Of a stretch of DNA of 64,000 nt, positions 16,613 through 24,930 are shown piece after piece. Position numbers and translations under genes: made by a program. Below the pieces are notes generated by a model. It saw only the letters and a program-made list of their open reading frames with translations. It did not search any database and was not told the origin of the DNA. The DNA comes from RBG-13-51-18 sp050014095 (GTDB taxonomy: Bacteria; Chloroflexota; Dehalococcoidia; Dehalococcoidales; RBG-16-60-22): positions 124,001 through 188,000 of the forward strand of contig JBEKDZ010000001.1 in NCBI GenBank assembly GCA_050014095.1, in the 5' to 3' direction. Every line of letters starts with the position of its first letter. Position 1 is the first letter of the stretch.

Positions 16613-17188
16613 ATGAAACTAATCGTCGGATTGGGCAACCCGGGATTTTTATACTCCCGCAACCGTCACAACATCGGCTTTATGTGCGTCACTTACCTGG
16701 CTAAGGTGCATAAAATCGACTTCGACCGTAAGCAGGGGCACGCCCGCACCGGCATCGGTAATATCGGGCGGTATAAAGTGGTCGTGGCACGCCCGCAGAC
16801 CTATATGAACGCCAGCGGGGAATCCGTCGGCGCCCTGCTGCAAAGACTCAACATTAGTCCGGCCGACCTTATCGTTATTCATGACGACTTAGACCTGCCG
16901 GTTGGTAAAATCCGACTGCGCCTAGGCGGCAGCTCCGGCGGGCATAAAGGCATCGACTCCATTATCGCGCATATCGGCACGCAGGATTTCTATCGCGTGC
17001 GGGTCGGCATCGGGAGGCCGGAGGCGGATAATCCTCCCGTTAAAGAAGATGCCGTTATCGACTACGTCCTTAGCGATTTCACCCATGACGAGAAGAAAAT
17101 CATCGATGAAACTATCCCGCGGGTCAGTGAGGCTATCACCTACTTCCTGTCTAAAGGCATCACCGCCGCGATGAATAAATACAATTAA
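16613..17188 (+). CDS. pth: Peptidyl-tRNA hydrolase
   Basis: 191 residues. LIVGLGNPGFLYSRNRHNIGF carries the catalytic His and Asn, then RPQTYMNASGESVGALL, VIHDDLDLPVGKIRLRLGGSSGGHKG and a conserved C-terminal half. It recycles peptidyl-tRNAs released early from ribosomes. AAGGAATAAT precedes the ATG. It stands alone between repeat-rich gaps. Confidence 0.95.
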   Translation: MKLIVGLGNPGFLYSRNRHNIGFMCVTYLAKVHKIDFDRKQGHARTGIGNIGRYKVVVARPQTYMNASGESVGALLQRLNISPADLIVIHDDLDLPVGKIRLRLGGSSGGHKGIDSIIAHIGTQDFYRVRVGIGRPEADNPPVKEDAVIDYVLSDFTHDEKKIIDETIPRVSEAITYFLSKGITAAMNKYN

Positions 17189-17320
17189 GTCAAAACTCAA
17201 ATCTCAAAAGTCAAAACCATAACTAATAAGCTAAAACTAACAAAGTTACTAATACTCTGCAAATCTTTAACCTTTAGGCTATGGCTTTGAGCTTTGACTT
17301 CTAACTTTTAAGTTTCCCTT
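17189..17320. repeat. Degenerate inverted element rich in AAGTCAAAACTC words
   Basis: The left arm (17189-17217, words AAGTCAAAACTC and CTCAAAAGTCAAAACC) and right arm (about 17278-17312, words GGCTTTGAGCTTTGAC and CTAACTTTTAAGTTT) are imperfect inverted repeats. A weaker relative may lie near 52385-52430. It looks like a decayed MITE-like or REP-like element. Confidence 0.4.
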
Positions 17321-17376
17321 TGCCCCCTTCAATCTCCAGTGTTATAATCACAATATCTAATAGCAGGAGGTGACCT

Positions 17377-18045
17377 ATGAAAAAATTTACTTTTTCATGT
17401 CTCCTCATCCTGTTTACTTTAATCCTCACGATATCGGTTATCGGCTGTGAGTCCAAGACATCAACTTCTGAAACAGGAACTCCTCCATCCACTCCGGTGT
17501 CTACAACTCCAACGCCAACTCCGACGCCAACTCCGACGACGACAACGCCCGTAACTTCTACCACCGTGCCCGCTTCATCCCCAACAGTCCCTGAAGGCTT
17601 TAAACTGTATACCAACTCGACGCACGGTATTTCGTTTTTCTATCCCGATAATTGGCATCAGTTAGGGCTTACCGGCTATACCGACTCATTATGGAAAACA
17701 GCTTTTGAAGAGCCGTTATCACGGATAGCCCCCGGTGTCGGCATCATCAAATACGACATGGGCGGCAAAATGCTGAAGGATTTCCATGAAAAAAAGATTG
17801 TAGATTTATCTGTATTCGGTTCAAGAGAAGTTTTATTAGTCGAACACGTTACAATCAACGGACTAGATGCCTATATCACTACTTTCTCTGAAAAATCATC
17901 ACAGGGACCAATCAAAGGTATGGACATGACCATTACCAAAGATAATAAATTAGCCTATTGTGTTGACTGCTATTGTTTGCTATCGGATTATGATAAAAAT
18001 GAAAAGAATTTTGACATGATATTTAACAGCTTTAAAATCCAATGA
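17377..18045 (+). CDS. Lipoprotein with Thr/Pro linker and PsbP-like domain
   Basis: 222 residues. An N-terminal lipobox SVIGC (Cys about residue 24) is followed by a low-complexity Thr/Pro/Ser stretch with repeated PTPTPTPT (about 25-75). A globular part then begins GFKLYTNSTHGISFFYPDNWHQLG, the opening seen in PsbP-like proteins. It is probably tethered to the membrane and exposed outside. The stop overlaps the next start by 4 bases (ATGA). Function unknown. Confidence 0.75.
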   Translation: MKKFTFSCLLILFTLILTISVIGCESKTSTSETGTPPSTPVSTTPTPTPTPTPTTTTPVTSTTVPASSPTVPEGFKLYTNSTHGISFFYPDNWHQLGLTGYTDSLWKTAFEEPLSRIAPGVGIIKYDMGGKMLKDFHEKKIVDLSVFGSREVLLVEHVTINGLDAYITTFSEKSSQGPIKGMDMTITKDNKLAYCVDCYCLLSDYDKNEKNFDMIFNSFKIQ

Positions 18046-18542
18046 CATCAAAAGAGCTTATTATCATCGCCGTCATCGGCGGGAGTGAAATCTCCGCGGA
18101 GGTATACCGTATCGCGGAGGAGGTGGGACGAGAAATCGCCCGGCGTAAAGCGGCGCTGGTTTGCGGAGGGATGGGCGGCGTGATGGAAGCCGCCTGCAAA
18201 GGCGCCATCGAGGAAAAGGGACTGACCATCGGCATATTGCCCGGGGATAGCCGGACACAGGCGAATCCTTATGTCCAGATACCCATCGTTAGCGGTATGG
18301 GTTACGCACGTAACGTGGCAGTGGTAAAATCTTCTCAAGCCGTCATCGCCATCGACGGGAGCTATGGAACACTAACGGAAATCGGCTACGCCTTACAAGC
18401 TGGCATACCGGTTATCGGTCTGGCGACATGGTCATTTTCGCTTTATGGTAAGGCGGATAATAGCATCATCCTAGCAAAAAATCCTCAAGACGCCGTGGAT
18501 AAAGCGATGGCGGCTATAAAAAAATCAGTTATTCCAACGTAA
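18042..18542 (+). CDS. TIGR00725/LOG-like family protein
   Basis: 166 residues. A Rossmann-like fold with VIGGSE at the N terminus, then LVCGGMGGVMEAACKGA and AIDGSYGTLTEIGYALQAGIPVIGL, the nucleotide-binding loops of the LOG/lysine-decarboxylase-like superfamily (short TIGR00725 type). Relatives hydrolyse nucleotide monophosphates or bind nucleotides; the exact reaction here is unknown. Starts inside the lipoprotein stop and ends 12 bases before eno. Confidence 0.82.
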   Translation: MTSKELIIIAVIGGSEISAEVYRIAEEVGREIARRKAALVCGGMGGVMEAACKGAIEEKGLTIGILPGDSRTQANPYVQIPIVSGMGYARNVAVVKSSQAVIAIDGSYGTLTEIGYALQAGIPVIGLATWSFSLYGKADNSIILAKNPQDAVDKAMAAIKKSVIPT

Positions 18543-18554
18543 TGGAGACAAAAT

Positions 18555-19841
18555 ATGTCAACGATAAAATCGGTTAAAGCCCGGGAAATTTTAGACTCGC
18601 GGGGCAATCCCACTCTCGAAGTAGAGGTTGAGCTTAAAGACGGCACGCTGGGTATGGCTGCCGTGCCCTCCGGCGCCAGCACCGGCAAGTACGAAGCCGT
18701 CGAGCTGCGCGACGGTGATAAGTCCCGTTATAACGGCAAGGGCGTCCTCAAGGCGGCCAACAATGTCAACAAGACCATCGCTAAAGCCATCGCCGGCATG
18801 TCTGTCACCGACCAGTCGACGATTGATAATACGCTAATTAAGCTCGACGGTACGCCGGACAAATCGAAACTCGGCGCTAACGCCATCCTGGGGACATCTC
18901 TTGCGGTAGCCCATGCCGCCGCCAGTTTTAAAGGCGTACCGCTCTATATCTACCTCGGTGGCGACGGCTCTTATACCCTGCCCGTGCCGATGTTGAATAT
19001 TTTAAACGGCGGTAAACACGCCGAAAACTCGACGGATTTGCAAGAGTTCATGGTCATGCCGGTGGGCGCTAAAAGCTATAGTCAAGCCCTGCAGATAGGT
19101 GTTGAAGTATACCAAGCTTTGAAAAAGGTTCTTAAGGGCCGAGGACTGAACACCAACGTTGGCGACGAGGGCGGTTTTGCCCCCTCCCTTCCCTCGAATA
19201 AAGACGCCGTGGAAGCCATTCTCGCTGCCATCGAGTCGGCCGGTTATAAACCCGGCAAGCAGTGCTATATCGCTTTAGACCCCGCCGCCAGCGAGTTTTA
19301 CCAGAACGGCAAATATGTCCTCGCTAAAGAGGGCAAGACTTTAACGTCAGCAGAAATGGTTGACTATTATGTCAAATGGTGCGCTGATTATCCCATCATC
19401 TCCATCGAGGACGGCATGGCGGAGGACGACTGGGAGGGGTGGCAGTTGCTCACGCAAAAGCTGGGCAAAAAAGTCCAGTTCGTCGGCGACGACCTCTATG
19501 TTACCAATGTCAGCCGTATTGCCAAAGGCATCGAGCTTAAAGCCTCTAACGCCGTGCTGATTAAGCTTAACCAGATTGGCACGCTCACCGAGACGCTGGA
19601 AGCCATTAAAATGGCGAAAAAAGCCGGCTGGACAGCAATAGTCAGCCACCGCTCCGGCGAGACCGAGGACACCACCATCGCCGACCTTGCCGTGGGACTA
19701 AACACCGGCCAGATTAAGACCGGCGCCCCTGCCCGCTCCGAGCGCACCGCCAAGTATAACCGCCTGCTGCGTATCGAAGAGGAGTTAGGCAACGCCGCCG
19801 ACTACGCGGGGATGAATGCCTTTTACAACATAAAAAGATAA
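18555..19841 (+). CDS. eno: Enolase
   Basis: 428 residues, full length. ILDSRGNPTLEVEV at the N terminus, VPMLNILNGGKHAEN, NVGDEGGFAPSL, ALDPAASEFY, PIISIEDGMAEDDW and VGDDLYVTN (metal-binding Asp/Glu), then the SHRSGETEDT catalytic loop. It converts 2-phosphoglycerate to phosphoenolpyruvate. GGAG precedes the ATG. The stop is 6 bases before a 56-bp repeat. Confidence 0.97.
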   Translation: MSTIKSVKAREILDSRGNPTLEVEVELKDGTLGMAAVPSGASTGKYEAVELRDGDKSRYNGKGVLKAANNVNKTIAKAIAGMSVTDQSTIDNTLIKLDGTPDKSKLGANAILGTSLAVAHAAASFKGVPLYIYLGGDGSYTLPVPMLNILNGGKHAENSTDLQEFMVMPVGAKSYSQALQIGVEVYQALKKVLKGRGLNTNVGDEGGFAPSLPSNKDAVEAILAAIESAGYKPGKQCYIALDPAASEFYQNGKYVLAKEGKTLTSAEMVDYYVKWCADYPIISIEDGMAEDDWEGWQLLTQKLGKKVQFVGDDLYVTNVSRIAKGIELKASNAVLIKLNQIGTLTETLEAIKMAKKAGWTAIVSHRSGETEDTTIADLAVGLNTGQIKTGAPARSERTAKYNRLLRIEEELGNAADYAGMNAFYNIKR

Positions 19842-19847
19842 TACAAC

Positions 19848-19903
19848 CGTCATTCCCGTGAAACTTGTCCCGTACTTGATACGGGAACGGGAATCCAGGA
19901 ACG
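19848..19903 (+). repeat. 56-bp GTCATTCCCG repeat, left copy flanking GIY-YIG gene
   Basis: It begins CGTCATTCCCGTGAAACTTG and ends ACGGGAATCCAGGAACG, with the inner palindrome CCCGTACTTGATACGGG. It is identical over 56 bases to 20264-20319 in the same orientation. It lies between the eno stop and the GIY-YIG start. Confidence 0.95.
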
Positions 19904-19920
19904 TAGATAATAGGGCTAGT

Positions 19921-20208
19921 ATGAAATCTGGTTATGTATATATTCTTGCCAGTAAACGCAACGGCACACTATATATCGGGGTAACCAGCGACCTGATAAA
20001 GCGTGTTTATGAACATAAAAATGATTTCGTAGATGGCTTTGCTAAAAAATATAAAGTCCATTCATTGGTATACTATAAACAGTGTGATGATATCGAATCA
20101 GCTATTTCCGAAGAGAAGCGATTGAAGAAATGGAACAGGAAATGGAAACTCGAATTGATAGAAAAAGAAAACCCAAGATGGAAAGATTTATACGAAGATT
20201 TATTATGA
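19921..20208 (+). CDS. GIY-YIG nuclease family protein (UPF0213-like)
   Basis: 95 residues, single-domain. GYVYILASKRNGTLYIGVTSDL carries the GIY-YIG equivalent (VYI...YIG), then a catalytic-type arginine in LIKRVYEHK, and YYKQCDDIESAISEEKRLKKWNR with the conserved Glu. The ATG at 19921 is preferred: the upstream part of the open frame merely translates the repeat. The gene sits precisely between two identical 56-bp palindromic repeats, with a third short one right after its stop. Stand-alone GIY-YIG proteins of this type lack a proven role. Confidence 0.88.
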   Translation: MKSGYVYILASKRNGTLYIGVTSDLIKRVYEHKNDFVDGFAKKYKVHSLVYYKQCDDIESAISEEKRLKKWNRKWKLELIEKENPRWKDLYEDLL

Positions 20209-20210
20209 CT

Positions 20211-20239
20211 CTGGATTCCCAATCAAGTTGGGAATGACA
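20211..20239 (+). repeat. Short GTCATTCCC-type palindrome after GIY-YIG
   Basis: CTGGATTCCCAATCAAGTTG continuing into GGGAATGACAG: a compact palindrome of the same family, starting 3 bases past the nuclease stop. Confidence 0.8.
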
Positions 20240-20263
20240 GAGAAAATGGAAAAAATTTTTACC

Positions 20264-20319
20264 CGTCATTCCCGTGAAACTTGTCCCGTACTTGATACGG
20301 GAACGGGAATCCAGGAACG
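20264..20319 (+). repeat. 56-bp GTCATTCCCG repeat, right copy flanking GIY-YIG gene
   Basis: A perfect direct copy of 19848-19903, 416 bases downstream. The two copies bracket the nuclease gene. Confidence 0.95.
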
Positions 20320-20361
20320 CTGATAAAATGACTGGAATGACAAAGCATAGTTAGGAGTATA

Positions 20362-21354
20362 ATGCCCGAAATCTACCCTGGCATCCACTGGCTCAAACTG
20401 CCCATTACCATGGAGCAGTCGGACCTGACGCACGTTAATGTCTATCTTATCAAAGGCGTTAAAGGTTATCTCCTCGTCGATTCCGGCTGGAACACCGATG
20501 AGTCATTTACTACTTTCCACAACTACCTGCTGAAACACGGCATCGGCTTTCAGGATATCAAGCAGATACTGGTCACCCATGTTCACCCGGACCATTATGG
20601 TATGGCGGGTCGTATTAAGCAGCTCTCCGGCGCGGAGATTATAATGCACTACATTGAAAAGGACTACATCAGACCCCGGTATATCGATATGAATGAGCTG
20701 CTCAACCTGACCGATAAAGCGCTTATTGCTAACGGCGCTTCGGAGAAGGAAATGGAGGTCTTGAGGGACGCCACCCTGGGATTGGAAAACTATATCGTCC
20801 CCACCCAGCCCGATACCACCCTGCACGACGGCGAGACTATCAAAACAGGACTCTTCAGCTTCCGCGTAATCTGGACGCCCGGGCATTCCTCCGGGCACTT
20901 GTGCCTTTACGAGCCGGAGAAAAAAATCCTCCTCTCCGGCGACCATATCCTGCCGAAAATCACGCCCAACGTCGGTCTGCACCCGCAGTCCATCGAAAAT
21001 CCGCTCGGGCGCTATATAGAGTCATTGCAACAGATAAGAAAGCTGGACATCGAGCTGACGTTGCCCGGGCACGACCAGCCTTTTAAGAATCCCCGGGCGC
21101 GCATCGACGAAATAATTCACCACCATAACAACCGAAACCAGGAGATACTGGGTACGCTGGAACTCGGCGCCAAAACAGCATATAAAATAGCTCAAGAGAT
21201 AACCTGGGGCAATAACAGCGGGTGGAACGACCTGCCGCCCTTCCACCAGCGGATGGCCGTCTTTGAGACCCTCGCCCACCTGGAGATGATGGCGGCGGAA
21301 AGCCGCGTGGATAAAGTCTCCCACCGGGGCGTCTTTTACTACGCACAGAAGTGA
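20362..21354 (+). CDS. MBL fold metallo-hydrolase
   Basis: 330 residues. The zinc motif THVHPDHYG (about residue 72) is followed by the third histidine in TPGHSSGHLCLY, an Asp in LLSGDHILP and a final histidine in LPGHDQPF. The C-terminal 90 residues (HHHNNRNQEILGTLELG...) form the helical extension seen in beta-lactamase-like hydrolases of thioester or glyoxalase II type. Probably co-transcribed with the following dehydratase-like gene (14-base gap), which may hint at an acyl-CoA thioester substrate. Confidence 0.82.
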   Translation: MPEIYPGIHWLKLPITMEQSDLTHVNVYLIKGVKGYLLVDSGWNTDESFTTFHNYLLKHGIGFQDIKQILVTHVHPDHYGMAGRIKQLSGAEIIMHYIEKDYIRPRYIDMNELLNLTDKALIANGASEKEMEVLRDATLGLENYIVPTQPDTTLHDGETIKTGLFSFRVIWTPGHSSGHLCLYEPEKKILLSGDHILPKITPNVGLHPQSIENPLGRYIESLQQIRKLDIELTLPGHDQPFKNPRARIDEIIHHHNNRNQEILGTLELGAKTAYKIAQEITWGNNSGWNDLPPFHQRMAVFETLAHLEMMAAESRVDKVSHRGVFYYAQK

Positions 21355-21368
21355 TATAATAGACCGTA

Positions 21369-22412
21369 ATGAAAAAAATCGGCATTACCACCACCGTTCC
21401 GGTGGAAGTCCTGCTCGCTGCCGGCTACCAGCCCATCGACCTGAATAATGTGCTCGTAAGCGCCCCCGACCCCACCAAGTTCGTCACCATCGCCGAGCGG
21501 GACGGCTTCCCTTTAAACTGCTGCGCCTGGATTAAAGGCATCTACGGCGTCTGCCTCGATGCCGGCATCGAGGATGTGCTCTGTGTCACCAGCGGCGACT
21601 GCTCTAATACCATCATGCTCATGGAGGTCTTGAGGCTCAAGGGTAAGAACGCCCTGCCCTTCGCCTACCCGGAAAGGCCTAATGAAGAGCAGATGGACTA
21701 CGTCTTGGAAAAACTAGCCGCGACCTTCGGCACGACGCTGGCAGCCGCCGAGAAAATCCGCCAAAAGCTTAAACCGTCGCGCGACCTCGCCCTAAAGCTG
21801 GACGAGCTTACGTGGAAGGATAATAAAGTCAGCGGCGGGGAGAACCACCTCTGGCTCGTCTCCACCTCCGACTTCAATGGCGATTATCATAAATATCAAC
21901 AGGACTTACAGGAGCTGGTAAATGCCTGCGTCAAGCGCCAGCCCTACCGCGTTAAAGAGATACGTGTGGGGTATATCGGGGTGCCGCCGGTCTACGCCAG
22001 GGAGCTTTACCCCTATATTGAAAAGCACGGCGCCAGGGTGGTCTTTAACGAGGTGCAGCGCCAGTTCGTCATGCCGTCGGACGGTAAAAACCTCGCGGAG
22101 CAATATACCAACTATACCTACCCCTACTCCATCAACGAGCGCCTGGTCGATATCAAGGCCGAGTTAAAAAAGCGACGCATCGACGGGGTGATTCATTACG
22201 TGCAGGCGTTCTGCCACCGCGGCATCGGTGATATCGTCATGCGGAGCGCTATCGACCTGCCAGTTCTGACGTTGGAAGGCAACGCTGACTTTTTCCTGAA
22301 CGGGCATGTCAAGACCCGCATCGAGGCTTTTTTGGACATGATAGAGAGAAGACAAAAGAGGACGGGTAAAAAAATCCAAGACAAACTTCTCTCCCCTGGT
22401 GGGAGCGATTGA
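21369..22412 (+). CDS. 2-hydroxyacyl-CoA dehydratase D-component-like protein
   Basis: 347 residues. It starts MKKIGITTTVPVEVLLAAGYQPIDLNN, then CCAWIKGIYG, CVTSGDCSNT and DGVIHYVQAFCHRGIGD, matching the HgdB/BcrC-like superfamily with cysteines in the cluster positions (about residues 51-52, 77 and 284). Different from the partial gene at 1-388. No partner subunit or activator is adjacent. The last 8 or so codons (LLSPGGSD) and the stop lie within a CTCTCCCCT-type repeat, so the C terminus has been set by repeat insertion. Confidence 0.8.
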   Translation: MKKIGITTTVPVEVLLAAGYQPIDLNNVLVSAPDPTKFVTIAERDGFPLNCCAWIKGIYGVCLDAGIEDVLCVTSGDCSNTIMLMEVLRLKGKNALPFAYPERPNEEQMDYVLEKLAATFGTTLAAAEKIRQKLKPSRDLALKLDELTWKDNKVSGGENHLWLVSTSDFNGDYHKYQQDLQELVNACVKRQPYRVKEIRVGYIGVPPVYARELYPYIEKHGARVVFNEVQRQFVMPSDGKNLAEQYTNYTYPYSINERLVDIKAELKKRRIDGVIHYVQAFCHRGIGDIVMRSAIDLPVLTLEGNADFFLNGHVKTRIEAFLDMIERRQKRTGKKIQDKLLSPGGSD

Positions 22413-22472
22413 GTGAGGGGGTTTCCCCTTAATTTCACCCTCACCCTTACCTCTCCCATCGAGGGAGAGGTG
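22389..22472. repeat. CTCTCCC/GAGGGTG palindromic repeat
   Basis: It begins CTCTCCCCTGGTGGGAG and ends CTCTCCCATCGAGGGAGAGG, with TTTCACCCTCACCC between the arms. Similar elements lie at 32071-32176 and flank the DUF559 gene. This copy overlaps the end of the upstream coding region. Confidence 0.8.
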
Positions 22473-22534
22473 ATTTGTGATATGAAAAAGTATTAAAATA
22501 GGTGTACCACTAGTTTTTTATAGAGGAGGTTCAA

Positions 22535-23548
22535 TTGAAAACTCGTATCGGCATTAACGGCTTCGGGCGCATCGGCAGGTTGACCTTAAGGGCTATCCTC
22601 CAGCGCCATAAAAACGATATCGAAGTGATGGCAGTCAACGACCTCGCGGATACCAAGACCAATGCCCACCTTTTTAAGTGGGATAGCGTTTACGGTCGCT
22701 ACCCGGGCGAAGTTGCCGCTAAAGATAAATCCATCGTTGTCGATGGGCAAGAAATCCAGGTAATCTCGGAACGTGAGCCCGCTGCCATACCCTGGAAGGA
22801 TTATAAAGTCGACATTGTTATCGAGTCCACCGGCAGATTCACCGATGCCGCTAAAGCTAAAGCCCATACCCAGGGCGGCGCGAAAAAAGTCATTATCTCC
22901 GCCCCCGCCGATAACGAGGACGCTACTATCGTGCTCGGCGTTAACGAAGGCACCTACGACGCTAAAAAACACACCGTTATATCTAATGCCTCCTGCACCA
23001 CCAACGGCATCGCGCCGGCGGTTAAGGTGCTGCACGAAACTTTCGGCGTGACCAAGGGGCTGATGACCACCATCCACTCCTACACCAACGACCAGGTGGT
23101 GCTGGATATCGTCCACAGGGATATCCGGCGGGCTCGCGCTGCCGCCCTGAACATGATACCCACCTCTACCGGCGCCGCCAAACTGGTGGGTAAGCTAATC
23201 GCTGGACTGGAAGGCAAGATTCATGGCTACTCCATGCGCGTGCCTACACCCACCGTCTCCGTTATCGACTTCGTCTGCAATACGCAAAAAGACGTCACTG
23301 TCGAGCAGGTCAACGAGGCGTTCAAGAAAGCCGCCGCGGGACAATATAAGGGCATCATCGAGTACTGCGAAGAAAAGCTGGTCAGTATGGACTTCAAGGG
23401 CAACCCGCATAGCTCTATCATCGACGCCCCCAGCACCATGGTCATCGGCGGGAACATGGTTAAAATCCTCGCCTGGTACGATAATGAGTGGGGCTATTCC
23501 TGCCGTCTCGGCGATTTGGTGGTCTATATCGCTTCTAAGGGTCTTTAA
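22535..23548 (+). CDS. gap: Glyceraldehyde-3-phosphate dehydrogenase, type I
   Basis: 337 residues. INGFGRIGRLTLRA binds NAD. SNASCTTNGIAP carries the catalytic cysteine. IPTSTGAAKLVGK and WYDNEWGYSCRL are typical. It oxidises glyceraldehyde-3-phosphate in glycolysis or works in reverse in gluconeogenesis. The start is TTG (22535) behind GAGGAGGT. It is followed by the tubulin-like locus. Confidence 0.97.
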   Translation: MKTRIGINGFGRIGRLTLRAILQRHKNDIEVMAVNDLADTKTNAHLFKWDSVYGRYPGEVAAKDKSIVVDGQEIQVISEREPAAIPWKDYKVDIVIESTGRFTDAAKAKAHTQGGAKKVIISAPADNEDATIVLGVNEGTYDAKKHTVISNASCTTNGIAPAVKVLHETFGVTKGLMTTIHSYTNDQVVLDIVHRDIRRARAAALNMIPTSTGAAKLVGKLIAGLEGKIHGYSMRVPTPTVSVIDFVCNTQKDVTVEQVNEAFKKAAAGQYKGIIEYCEEKLVSMDFKGNPHSSIIDAPSTMVIGGNMVKILAWYDNEWGYSCRLGDLVVYIASKGL

Positions 23549-23590
23549 AGAAACCTAGAGCACCCCACGATGCCAAAAATCCTTATACTA

Positions 23591-23644
23591 TTTGCGAATT
23601 TTTGTTCGTAATAATTGACATTACGTCAAATTTGTACGTAAAAT
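23591..23644 (+). promoter_or_regulatory. Promoter with two palindromic operator-like sites
   Basis: TTGACA (23615-23620), 18-bp spacer, TAAAAT (23639-23644). TTACGT (23621-23626) and ACGTAA (23636-23641) form an inverted repeat within the spacer. A second one, TTGCGAA...TTCGTAA (23592-23611), lies just upstream of the -35. The two share the TTRCG/CGTAA half-site, suggesting a dimeric repressor. Confidence 0.55.
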
Positions 23645-23673
23645 GGAGTACTAATCCTAGCGAAAAGTGAACC

Positions 23674-24849
23674 ATGAAACTAATTATTATCGGTATTGGA
23701 CAGTGCGGCGGCAGAATCGCCGATGAGTTCGCCCGACTGAATAAAAGAGCGCACTCCTCACACGGACTTAATATAATTACCGGCGCTTTTGCCGTTAATA
23801 CCGATATCGCCGACCTTAGCGGTTTAGTCACCATCAAATCCACTTACGAGCGCATCCTCATCGGCAACCAAAAAACGCAGGGTCACGGCGTCGGGAAAAT
23901 CAACGAGTTGGGCGCCGAGATCGCCCACGAAGATGCCGATAAGGTTATCGAGGCAATCAGAAACACCGAAGGTTTTGCGGAAACCGATGCCTTTTTACTT
24001 ACCGCTAGCGGGGCAGGCGGCACCGGCTCCGGCGCGATATCCGTAATCACGAAGCAGATAAAAGAGCGCTATGTAGATAAACCGGTCTATAACCTCATCG
24101 TCCTTCCCTTCGAGCACGAAATCGTTACCGAGGATAGGACGGTTTATAATGTGGCTACCTGTCTTAAGTCCAGCTATCTTGTAGCTGATGCTATCTTTTT
24201 AGTGGATAACCAGCGGTTCGTGATGAAGGACTCCCCGCTTACCGCTAACCTCGCCCAGATAAACCAGATGATTGTTAATCCGTTTTTTAATCTCCTCTGC
24301 GCCGGCGAGGAGAAAAAGCCCCAGTTCATCGGTGCTAAAATTCTCGATGCCGGTGACATTATCCAGACACTGGTTGGCTGGACCGCCCTCGGCTATGGCC
24401 AATCGCAACCCCCTAAATCTAAATTCTTTTCGTCTAATGCCTCCCACGACTTTCGTGATAAAGCCTCGGAAACCCAGCGGGGAACCTATGCCCTTGATGA
24501 GGCTATCAGCAATCTTTCCGTCAAGTGCAATCCGCTGGACTCCAAGCGCGCGCTATATATTGTGTCCGCGCCATCTAAAGATATCAATGTTGAACTGGTC
24601 AAAGAACTCGGCACTTATATTAAAAACATCGCGCCTGAAGCGATTATCCGCAGCGGCGACTACCCGAGAGAAAAAGGCAACCTTGATGTCACGTTAATCC
24701 TCTCGGAAATGAGTGATATGGAAGCAGTGAGGAGCTATTTCACCAAAACAATCGATCTTATCGCTGAACTCAAGAAACGGCAGGAAGGTATGGTAAACGT
24801 ACAGCGAGGGATTGATATCTCGATAAAAGACATCCCATCCCTGTTGTAG
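23674..24849 (+). CDS. Tubulin/FtsZ-superfamily GTPase, CetZ-like (copy 1)
   Basis: 391 residues. The N-terminal loop GIGQCGGRIADEF (7-19) and AVNTDIADL precede the tubulin signature GAGGTGSG (113-120). Residues 225-230 (DAGDII) match the T7 region that supplies catalytic acids D225 and D228 to the next subunit. NLLCAGEE...DAGDIIQTL resembles archaeal CetZ more than cell-division FtsZ. A GTP-dependent polymer is likely. The gene has its own promoter. A closely similar copy lies at 26723-27895, with a repetitive helical protein encoded on the other strand in between. Confidence 0.82.
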   Translation: MKLIIIGIGQCGGRIADEFARLNKRAHSSHGLNIITGAFAVNTDIADLSGLVTIKSTYERILIGNQKTQGHGVGKINELGAEIAHEDADKVIEAIRNTEGFAETDAFLLTASGAGGTGSGAISVITKQIKERYVDKPVYNLIVLPFEHEIVTEDRTVYNVATCLKSSYLVADAIFLVDNQRFVMKDSPLTANLAQINQMIVNPFFNLLCAGEEKKPQFIGAKILDAGDIIQTLVGWTALGYGQSQPPKSKFFSSNASHDFRDKASETQRGTYALDEAISNLSVKCNPLDSKRALYIVSAPSKDINVELVKELGTYIKNIAPEAIIRSGDYPREKGNLDVTLILSEMSDMEAVRSYFTKTIDLIAELKKRQEGMVNVQRGIDISIKDIPSLL

Positions 24850-24930
24850 TTTTATTTTTCAAAAGAGTCGGAGCGTTTTTTTCCGTTTTAACTAAACCGC
24901 GTAAAATATACCCTTGGCTATTGACTCTAA

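Noticed and set aside
19858..19920. N-terminal extension of the GIY-YIG open frame
   Set aside because: These codons only translate the 56-bp repeat; homology starts at the ATG at 19921.
22586..23116. 176-codon minus-strand frame inside gap
   Set aside because: Antisense shadow; gap is unambiguous on the plus strand.
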